Shown here: positions 42,508-48,146 of the stretch, one piece after another
How the letters are laid out: the number at the start of each line of letters is the position of its first letter
Numbering within the stretch: the stretch's first letter is position 1
Assembly (NCBI RefSeq): GCF_009451885.1
Contig: NZ_WIAO01000037.1
Coordinates: forward strand, 1-48,146
Direction: 5' to 3'
Origin: Glycomyces albidus
GTDB lineage: Bacteria; Actinomycetota; Actinomycetes; Mycobacteriales; Micromonosporaceae
Length of the DNA stretch: 48,146 nucleotides
Notes under the pieces: model-generated
Databases searched by the model: none
Seen by the model: the letters and a program-made list of their open reading frames with translations, nothing else
Told to the model about the DNA's origin: nothing
Made by a program: the position numbers and the translations under genes

Positions 42508-43332
42508 CTATTCGGTGGTGGTGGCCGCGAACCTGCGGGTATGGCGGCCGATCGGCCTGGCCGTGAGCAGGCCGGTCGCGGGGTCGGCGTCGACGCGGAT
42601 GTCGATGCCGTATGCGGCGGTGAGGTTCTCGGCGGTGAGGACCTCGGCCGGGGTTCCGGCGGCCGTGACGCGGCCGTCGTGGAGGAGGACGGCGTGGTCG
42701 GCGACCGCGGCGGCCTGGTCGAGGTCGTGGAGGACGACGCCGACGGCGGTGCCGTGCTCGTCGGCGAGATCGCGGACGAGGTCGAGGATCTCGACCTGGT
42801 AGCGCAGGTCGAGGTGGTTCGTGGGCTCGTCGAGGAGCAGCACGGCGGTGTCCTGTGCGAGGCAGGAGGCGAGCCAGACGCGCTGGCGCTCGCCGCCGGA
42901 CAGGGCCTCCATGCCGCGTTCGGCCATGTGCTCGACGCCGCAGATCTCCATGGCGCGCTGGATCTTCGCGGGGCCGTCGTCGTCGCCGTGGCGCCAGCGG
43001 CCGCGGTGCGGGTGGCGCCCGTACCCGACGACGTCGAGGACGCGGATGCCGCCGGGGACGGGCCGGGACTGGGAGAGGAGCGCGACGCGGCGCGCGAACT
43101 CCTTGGGGCTCAAGGCGGCCGCGTCGGTGCCGTCGGGGAAGCCGACGCCGCCGGACTCTGGCCGGTGGAGCCGCGCGAGGGAGCGCAGGAGGGTGGACTT
43201 GCCGGACCCGTTGGGGCCCAGGAGGGCGGTCACCTCGCCGCCGCGCATGACGATGTCGGCGTCGTGGACGACGGTGTCGCCGAAGTAGGCGAGTCGGAGG
43301 GCGCGGCCGTTCAAGCCTGCGTCATCTGGCAT
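42508..43332 (-). CDS. Iron-siderophore ABC transporter ATP-binding protein (FhuC/FepC-like)
   Basis: The 274-residue product has Walker A GPNGSGKST, a Q-loop at LLSQSR, the signature LSGGERQRVWLA, Walker B VLLLDEPTNHLDL and the H-loop VVLHD. It energises the double permease. The ATG at 43332 is right next to an iron box, and TAGCCT ends seven bases before it, so the transcript is probably leaderless; a TTG at 43314 is an alternative. Operon order is ATPase, binding protein, permease, all on the reverse strand. Transcription should be shut off by Fe2+-IdeR/DtxR in high iron. Confidence 0.93.
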   Translation of the reverse strand: MPDDAGLNGRALRLAYFGDTVVHDADIVMRGGEVTALLGPNGSGKSTLLRSLARLHRPESGGVGFPDGTDAAALSPKEFARRVALLSQSRPVPGGIRVLDVVGYGRHPHRGRWRHGDDDGPAKIQRAMEICGVEHMAERGMEALSGGERQRVWLASCLAQDTAVLLLDEPTNHLDLRYQVEILDLVRDLADEHGTAVGVVLHDLDQAAAVADHAVLLHDGRVTAAGTPAEVLTAENLTAAYGIDIRVDADPATGLLTARPIGRHTRRFAATTTE

Positions 43333-43351
43333 GTAGGTAAGGCTAACCTAT
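43333..43351 (-). promoter_or_regulatory. IdeR/DtxR-type iron box over the -10 of the siderophore operon
   Basis: Read on the reverse strand, ATAGGTTAGCCTTACCTAC matches the IdeR/DmdR consensus TTAGGTTAGGCTAACCTAA at 15 of 19 positions. It contains the presumed -10 (TAGCCT) and directly abuts the ATG, so a bound repressor would block both polymerase and the start site. Confidence 0.85.
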
Positions 43352-43391
43352 GCCGATCTCGATTGCATCTCGCAAGGTCACAGAGTGGGAA

Positions 43392-43406
43392 CACTCCGCC
43401 GGAGTG
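43392..43406. repeat. Perfect 15-nt inverted repeat upstream of the HTH gene
   Basis: CACTCCG-C-CGGAGTG is a perfect inverted repeat about 200 bp before the orphan HTH gene and 60 bp upstream of the iron-transport start on the other strand. It could be an operator. The rest of the 250-bp gap shows no further feature. Confidence 0.4.
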
Positions 43407-43603
43407 GCGCGTTCCGGCTTTGCGGCATTCGATCGGGTTCGCCCCCAATCGATTGCTCATCCGGTGAGGACGCGCACACCACGCGTACGAGTGAATACCG
43501 GCGGGTCGCTCTTTACTCGGACGTGCCGCGTGGGGTCGACTGGTCCTTGGCAGCGTCGCGCCGATGCACCCCGTGTCGGCGCGGGACGCCGGAAAGGACG
43601 AAC

Positions 43604-43864
43604 ATGACACCGAATGCGAAGGTGGGGCCTTCGAGTGTCGCCACCATCGACGACATCTGGACGGTCGAACGCGTCAAGTCGCTCGGCGTGATGACGAATG
43701 TCGAGACCGCCGCGCAGATCCTGGGGATCGGGCGGACGGTCGCGTACCGGCTGGCGAAGGACGGCGACTTCCCCGTCCAGGTCCTGCGGATCGGCCACAG
43801 CTACCGGGTGCCGGTGCTGCGGCTGCTGGAGGTGCTCGGCGCCGACGGCGACCGGATCGACTGA
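43604..43864 (+). CDS. Orphan excisionase/BldC-like helix-turn-helix protein
   Basis: The 86-residue product contains a MerR-like HTH: VMTNVETAAQILGIGRTVAYRLAKDGDFPVQVLRIGHSYRVPVLRLLEVLG, with the TAAxxLGIxRxxxYRLxxxG pattern of excisionase and BldC-like proteins. It stands alone between the siderophore operon and the Smr gene; no integrase or phage gene is adjacent, so a Xis role is unsupported. A regulatory role is more likely. The ATG has GGAAAGGA six bases upstream. It is followed by a strong bidirectional terminator. Confidence 0.8.
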   Translation: MTPNAKVGPSSVATIDDIWTVERVKSLGVMTNVETAAQILGIGRTVAYRLAKDGDFPVQVLRIGHSYRVPVLRLLEVLGADGDRID

Positions 43865-43910
43865 GCGGCAGGGGACCCGGTCGGCGACGACCGCATAGGT
43901 GAACGCGACG

Positions 43911-43948
43911 CGGCGGCGCAACCCACGGGGAGGAAGGTTGCGCCGCCG
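43911..43948. terminator. Bidirectional terminator between the HTH and Smr genes
   Basis: A perfect 13-bp stem (CGGCGGCGCAACC at 43911-43923 with 43936-43948) with a 12-nt loop between two convergent genes. Confidence 0.88.
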
Positions 43949-43958
43949 TCTGCATCCA

Positions 43959-44234
43959 TCATCGCTTGCGATGCTTGTCCTTGTGCTGGAAATGCACGAA
44001 AAGTCTGCCGAAGTTCTTGGAGTCCTTGTCGACCCGGTGGTACAGGGCCTTGATCTCCTTCTGGTCCAGGAACCTCAGGACCTTCTTCTTGAGCTGGCCC
44101 GATCCCTTGCCGGGGATGATCTCGACGAGGTCGATCCGCTTCGCGACCGCCTCCTCGATGACGTCCCGAAGCGCCTTCTCGATCTGGTCGCCCTTGTTGA
44201 AGATGTCGTGGAGGTCCAGCACCAGTTTCGCCAT
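43959..44234 (-). CDS. Smr (small MutS-related) domain protein
   Basis: The 91-residue product MAKLVLDLHDIFNKGDQIEKALRDVIEEAVAKRIDLVEIIPGKGSGQLKKKVLRFL matches a stand-alone Smr domain: LDLH near the start and the HGxG-equivalent PGKGSG loop that forms the nicking endonuclease site in MutS2. The stand-alone type is common in actinobacteria; its exact role is unknown. It follows the CDF transporter gene by 9 bp and may be cotranscribed with it. Confidence 0.85.
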   Translation of the reverse strand: MAKLVLDLHDIFNKGDQIEKALRDVIEEAVAKRIDLVEIIPGKGSGQLKKKVLRFLDQKEIKALYHRVDKDSKNFGRLFVHFQHKDKHRKR

Positions 44235-44243
44235 GACCGCAGC

Positions 44244-45203
44244 CTATTCCGCCGCGCCCCCGGCCGCCGGGGCGTCGGTGCCGACGGCCTCCGGCGAGCG
44301 GTGGATGTCCGGCTCGATGTAGATGAGCTTCGCCTTGGGGACGGCGGCGCGGATGCGCGCCTCGGCGGCGTCGATCTCGGCGGCGACCTGCTCGCCGGTC
44401 TCGCTCCGGTCGATGCCGACCTTGGCGGCCACCAGCAGCTCGTCGGGGCCGACGTGGAGGGTCTTGAGGTGGATGAGGGTGCTGGTGCCGTCCTGCTTGA
44501 TCGCGCCCTCGATGGCCGCGATGTCCTCGTGCGTCGCCGATTCGCCGATGAGCATCGAGCGGATCTCGATCGCCAGGACGATCGCGATGAGGACGAGGAG
44601 CACGCCGATGCACATGGTGCCCAACGCGTCGAAGATGACGTTGCCGGTGATCCACGACAGGCCGACGCCGAACAGGGCCAGGATGAGGCCGACGAGCGCG
44701 CCGATGTCCTCCAGGAGGATCACGGGCAGCTCGGGCGAGCGCGAGCCCTTGATGAACTGCACCCAGGTCTGCTTGCCGCGCACCGCGTTCGACTCCTTGA
44801 CGGCCGTCCGCAGCGAGAACGACTCGAGGACGATCGCCACGACGAGGACGATGACGGCCACGAGCGGCGTCTCCAGGCCGTGCCCGTGGTCGGTGAGCTT
44901 GTGGTAGCCCTCGTACAGGGCGTAGACGCCGCCGATGGAGAACAGCACGATCGAGACGATGAACGCGTAGATGTAGCGTTCGCGCCCGTACCCGAACGGG
45001 TGGGCCGGGCTCGCGGCCTTGCGCGACGCCTTCCCGCCGATCAGGAGCAGGACCTGGTTCGACGCGTCTGCGACCGAGTGCACGCCCTCGGCCAGCATCG
45101 AGGCCGAGTTGGTGATGCCCGCCGCCACGAACTTGCTGATCGCGATGCCGGTGTTGGCCAAGAGGGCCGCGACGATCGCCTTGGTGCCGCCTTCTGCTGA
45201 CAT
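44244..45203 (-). CDS. Cation diffusion facilitator (CDF) family metal transporter
   Basis: The 319-residue product has six membrane helices, with NSASMLAEGVHSVADASNQVLLL (HSxxD zinc-binding motif in helix II), YGYGRERYIYAFIVS, and VILLEDIGALVGLILALFGV in helix V. A cytoplasmic domain with LKTLHVGPDELLVAAKVGID follows (about 215-300). Such proteins export Zn2+, Fe2+ or Mn2+ using the proton gradient; the second Asp of a typical DxxxD motif is partly kept (EDIGA), so the metal is uncertain. It leads a two-gene unit with the Smr gene and diverges from the MFS gene. Confidence 0.9.
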   Translation of the reverse strand: MSAEGGTKAIVAALLANTGIAISKFVAAGITNSASMLAEGVHSVADASNQVLLLIGGKASRKAASPAHPFGYGRERYIYAFIVSIVLFSIGGVYALYEGYHKLTDHGHGLETPLVAVIVLVVAIVLESFSLRTAVKESNAVRGKQTWVQFIKGSRSPELPVILLEDIGALVGLILALFGVGLSWITGNVIFDALGTMCIGVLLVLIAIVLAIEIRSMLIGESATHEDIAAIEGAIKQDGTSTLIHLKTLHVGPDELLVAAKVGIDRSETGEQVAAEIDAAEARIRAAVPKAKLIYIEPDIHRSPEAVGTDAPAAGGAAE

Positions 45204-45585
45204 GCCCCGGTGTTTCCTTCCATCAAGCGTGCGCGCGCATTCTGCGGCGCAGCCACGAGTCTGTCATGGCGCCGCAACCCGGCGACGAGCGCTCGGTTCG
45301 CGTCCCGGATGGTCGGGAACGCTACAGGCGTTCGTCCCGGCGGCGCTTCCCCCGGCGCTGCTATCCTTGGGGCAGGCGACGCCCCGGGAGCACTCCCGGT
45401 CAGGGCCGACGCTCGTACACCGCCAAGGGGACCTCCGATCCCCGGCCGACCGCCTTCCGAGGCTCTGGGCCCCTGTACGCGCGAAGCCCGTGCCGCCCAC
45501 GCGCGGACCGAGTGGTGGACCGGTTCCGGCATTGAAGACCCGCAAGGGTCCTGCCGAGAACTCTCTGATCGCTTGGAGCGCCGCC
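45204..45585. other. Intergenic stretch between CDF and MFS genes
   Basis: About 380 bases with no convincing gene. It must hold two divergent promoters. A 7-bp inverted repeat, CCGGGAG-CA-CTCCCGG at 45384-45399, lies 187 bp before the MFS start and could be an operator. A TATCCT hexamer at 45362-45367 has no good -35. Confidence 0.5.
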
Positions 45586-46812
45586 GTGACCACCCTCGAC
45601 CGACCCGCCCGCACCGCCGACGCCGCCGTCCGCGACCCGTCCGCCGCGCCCGAGCGCGCCACCCCGAAGCAATGGCTCGCCGTGGCCGCCGTCTCCCTCG
45701 GCGTCTTCGTCGTCATGACCTCCGAAGTCCTCCCTGTGGGCCTTCTCACGCCGATCAGCGGCGAGCTGGGCGTCAGCGAGGGCACCGCCGGGCTCATGGT
45801 CACCGTCCCCGGGCTGGTCGCCGCGGCCGCGGCGCCCCTGAGCATCGTCCTCACCCGCAGGCTCGACCGGCGCCTGGTGCTCATCGCCCTCGCCGTGCTC
45901 GTCGCGGGCGCGAACCTCGGCGCCGCCACCGCGACGGGCTTCGGGCCCCTGCTGGCCGCCCGCGTCCTCGTCGGCATCGCGATCGGCGCGTTCTGGGCCG
46001 TCGCCGGCGGCATCGCACTGCGCCTGGTCCCCGCCCGGGACGTGCCCCGCGCGACCGCCGCCGTCTACGGCGGCATCGGCGCCGCCACGGTGCTCGGCGT
46101 CCCGGCCGGGACGCTCATCGGCGACCACTTCGGCTGGCGCGCGGCCCTCGTCGCACTCATGGCCCTCGCGCTGGCCGCGACCGCCGCGATCGCGCTGCTG
46201 GTGCCGAGACTCCCGTCGCACACGTCGGTCTCGTTCGCGTCGCTCCCGAAACTGGTGCGCCGCAACAAGGCCGTGCGCACCGGTCTGGCCCTGACGTTCT
46301 TCATCGTCACCGGCCACTTCATCGCGTACACGTTCATCAGCCCGATCCTCCAGGCCAACGGCCTGCCCGCCTCCCAGGTGAGCGGCCTGCTGCTCGCGTT
46401 CGGCGCGGCCGCGCTCGCCGCGACCGTCGCCTCGGGCTCGCTCATCGGCCGACACCTGCGCGGCACCCTCGTCGCGCTCGGCGTGACGATGGCGCTCGGC
46501 ATGGCGCTCATGGCGTTCGCGGTCGGCGACCTGTTCTCGGCCACCGCGGTGCTGGTGCTGTGGGGCGCCGGCTACGGCCTGGTCTCCCCGGCCGTCCAGA
46601 CCTGGTACATGAACGCCGCCGAGCCCGGCGAGGTCGAGATCGCGACCTCCTTGAACACGGTCATGTTCAACCTGTCGATCGCCGCGGGCTCCTTCGCGGG
46701 CGGCTTCGCGGTGGACCGGACCGGCCCGACCGCGGTCCTGTGGATCGGTGCGGTCCTGCTCGTCCCGGTGGTCGCGATCGCCGCCAGGTCCGCCCGGAAC
46801 GCGCGGCGCTAG
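45586..46812 (+). CDS. MFS efflux transporter (DHA1, AraJ/YdhP-like)
   Basis: The 408-residue product has twelve membrane helices, with the antiporter-family segments VTSEVLPVGLLTPISGELGVSEGTAGLMVTVPGLVAAAAAPL and LTRRLDRRLVLIALAVLVAGANL (motif A-like RRLDRR), and LIGDHFGWRAALVALMALAL. This is the AraJ/YdhP type of drug:H+ antiporter. GTG at 45586 has GGAG seven bases upstream. Its stop overlaps the convergent AraC gene by four bp. Confidence 0.92.
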   Translation: MTTLDRPARTADAAVRDPSAAPERATPKQWLAVAAVSLGVFVVMTSEVLPVGLLTPISGELGVSEGTAGLMVTVPGLVAAAAAPLSIVLTRRLDRRLVLIALAVLVAGANLGAATATGFGPLLAARVLVGIAIGAFWAVAGGIALRLVPARDVPRATAAVYGGIGAATVLGVPAGTLIGDHFGWRAALVALMALALAATAAIALLVPRLPSHTSVSFASLPKLVRRNKAVRTGLALTFFIVTGHFIAYTFISPILQANGLPASQVSGLLLAFGAAALAATVASGSLIGRHLRGTLVALGVTMALGMALMAFAVGDLFSATAVLVLWGAGYGLVSPAVQTWYMNAAEPGEVEIATSLNTVMFNLSIAAGSFAGGFAVDRTGPTAVLWIGAVLLVPVVAIAARSARNARR

Positions 46813-47774
46813 ACCGCGACCGGTTCGCGCCGGAACGGTTCGGCGGCCGGCTCGCAGGCCGGGACCTGCCTCCGGAACTGGCCGGGCGGCAGTCCGAAGT
46901 CGCGCTTGAAGGCCGCCGCGAACGCGAACTCCGACGCGTACCCGACCTGCCTGGCCACCACCGCGAGCGGCGCGTCGGTGTCGGCGAGGAGGCGCGCGGC
47001 CACCGTCAGCCGCCACGACGTCAGGTACGCGAGCGGCGGCTGGCCGACCAGCTCGGTGAACCGCCGCGAGAACGCCGAGCGCGACAGGCCCGCGACCGCG
47101 CCCAGCGACGCGACCGTCCACTGCCGGGCCGGCTCGGCGTGGACGGCCTCCAGTGCGGCCGCGATCGACCGGTCGGCGAGCGCGGCCGCCCATCCGGCGA
47201 AGCCGCACTCGGCGGTCCGCTCGCCCAGGAGCGCGCGCAGCAGGTACATCAGGATCGCGTCCAGCAGGGCCGGGACGAGCGTGTCGCCGCCGCGCAGTTC
47301 GGCGGCGAGTTCGTTGTCGAGCATGGCGATCGCGCCGGCCAGTTCGGGCCGCGCGGCCGGGTCGGCCGGGAGGTGCACGAACTCGGGGAGCGTGCCGATG
47401 ATCGGGTGGGTGCGGTTCGGTGCGAGCTCGTACGCCATGCACAGCATGACGTGGGTGGCATCGGGGTCGTCGGCGCGGATCACCGCGCCCGGGAACTCGC
47501 TGCCGGGTTCGCACCGCGGCCCCGGCGGGGTGTCGGGGGAGTCGGCGACGAGGTGGGCGCCGCCGTGGGGGACGAGCAGCACGTCGCCGGGCCCGAGCCG
47601 GAACGTCTCGCCGCCCTCGGCGGTCGCGACCGCGCTGCCGCGCACCATGATCTGCACGCCGAACCCGTTGGGCCGGCCGCTGCGGTGGTCCGACCAGGGC
47701 GCGGTCCGGGCGAATCGGGCGGCGAAGGGCCGACCGGTCCGCAGCACCGCCATGACATCGCTGAGCACGTCCAT
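46809..47774 (-). CDS. AraC family transcriptional regulator with cupin domain
   Basis: The 321-residue protein has an N-terminal cupin_6-type sensor (RLGPGDVLLVPHGGAHLVADSP) and a C-terminal double HTH of the AraC/XylS type (about 215-305: WTVASLGAVAGLSRSAFSRRFTELVGQPPLAYLTSWRLTVAARLL, VVARQVGYASEFAFAAAFKRDFGLPPGQFR). It is convergent with and overlaps the MFS gene end by 4 bp; whether it controls the MFS gene is a guess. The ATG at 47774 is the first plausible start. Confidence 0.92.
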   Translation of the reverse strand: MDVLSDVMAVLRTGRPFAARFARTAPWSDHRSGRPNGFGVQIMVRGSAVATAEGGETFRLGPGDVLLVPHGGAHLVADSPDTPPGPRCEPGSEFPGAVIRADDPDATHVMLCMAYELAPNRTHPIIGTLPEFVHLPADPAARPELAGAIAMLDNELAAELRGGDTLVPALLDAILMYLLRALLGERTAECGFAGWAAALADRSIAAALEAVHAEPARQWTVASLGAVAGLSRSAFSRRFTELVGQPPLAYLTSWRLTVAARLLADTDAPLAVVARQVGYASEFAFAAAFKRDFGLPPGQFRRQVPACEPAAEPFRREPVAV

Positions 47775-48146
47775 ATGCCGAGCTTAGAGTCAGTGCCGTT
47801 CAGGCGGCGAGTGCCGAGGAGGACGATTGCGGTTTCCGGGTGAGCGTGGCCGGCCCGGCATTCTGGTCAGTGCGTCGACGATTACGCAATGAGCGGGCGG
47901 GCGGGGTCGACCGTCCGGCGACGGCCGGGTGAGTGCGCGGTTTGCGGGTGCGCTCCGGGGACCCGGGTAGCGATGCGCGCCGGGTCCGGAGGGCACCGAC
48001 GGCGGGGCGAGCAGCACGTGTCGAAGGCGTGTCGCCGTGGCCGGGTCCGCTGCGCCCGGTGTCCAACCGCAGCAACGGCCTGCGAACCGGAGCGCGGTCA
48101 CGCTCCGGTCTGGTCGTGGCCGGTGTTCGATCAGGCAGCGACGAAC
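47775..48146. other. Right-edge stretch without a supportable gene
   Basis: About 370 GC-rich bases. The short open frames here have Arg/Pro-rich content and no family features. Likely the intergenic region upstream of the AraC gene or the start of a unit that continues past the edge. Confidence 0.5.

Noticed and set aside
43604..43864. Excisionase of an integrated element.
   Set aside because: There is no integrase, att repeat or phage gene around it; a BldC-like regulator is as likely.
1..48146. CRISPR array, transposase or prophage genes.
   Set aside because: I saw no regularly spaced repeats, no DDE or serine recombinase motifs and no phage structural genes; the only mobile element recognised is the PhoH intein.

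Overview
The window is chromosomal DNA from a high-GC Gram-positive actinobacterium. The evidence is strongly GC-biased codon use, many GTG and some TTG starts, -10 hexamers lying six or seven bases before start codons (leaderless genes), an IdeR/DtxR-type iron box, Streptomyces-style PHO boxes, and a gene order that follows the Mycobacterium tuberculosis nadD-to-era block (nadD, rsfS, gpgP, degV, comEA, comEC, holA, rpsT, lepA, hemW, hrcA, dnaJ2, rsmE, phoH, ybeY, CBS/CNNM protein, CDA-like protein, era). A Glycomyces/Stackebrandtia-like member is my guess, from impression only.

Layout. 1-373: the end of an rRNA operon (23S 3' end, complete 5S, terminator). 414-8311: nadD-rsfS-gpgP, a lipoprotein, degV, then comEA-comEC-holA preceded by a cluster of DnaA boxes. 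8783-11035: rpsT (reverse) and a TetR regulator divergent from a membrane protein, with two operators between them. 11209-15712: lepA, a secreted family-9 pectate lyase and a Pro/Gln-rich membrane protein. 15909-19353 (reverse): PhoD phosphatase with a PHO box, a lysozyme-like lipoprotein and an enoyl-CoA hydratase. 19372-24208: hemW, a CapA-like lipoprotein, then a CIRCE element and hrcA-dnaJ. 24379-31300: a membrane-anchored PemK/MazF-like protein, rsmE, a HIT protein, phoH interrupted by a 360-residue intein, ybeY, a CNNM/CBS protein, a CDA-like protein and era. 31444-31520: initiator tRNA.

31801-36766 is the most unusual part. It is an accessory four-gene cassette just downstream of the initiator tRNA: a membrane-anchored SMODS-associated-type NUDIX protein, a kinase-fold (APH/TCAD9-like) protein fused to a PLD-like/DUF5919-like sensor domain, a radical SAM enzyme, and an HD-domain phosphohydrolase. 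The last three are tightly linked (14-bp overlap, then a 4-bp gap). I regard it as the best candidate for an undescribed, possibly defensive or nucleotide-signalling, system.

36938-48146: an RNA-methyltransferase-like protein, a secreted beta-propeller phytase with a PHO box, an iron-box-controlled siderophore importer (ATPase, binding protein, double-length permease), an orphan Xis/BldC-like HTH protein, an Smr protein, a CDF metal transporter, and an MFS exporter convergent with an AraC regulator.

Two regulatory themes emerge. Phosphate scavenging (PhoD and phytase) shares adjacent 11-bp direct repeats that fit the PhoP box. Iron uptake has its IdeR-like box lying on the -10 of a leaderless ATPase gene. 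Limits: no searches or computations were run, family names rest on recognised motifs, and GC statements are by eye.
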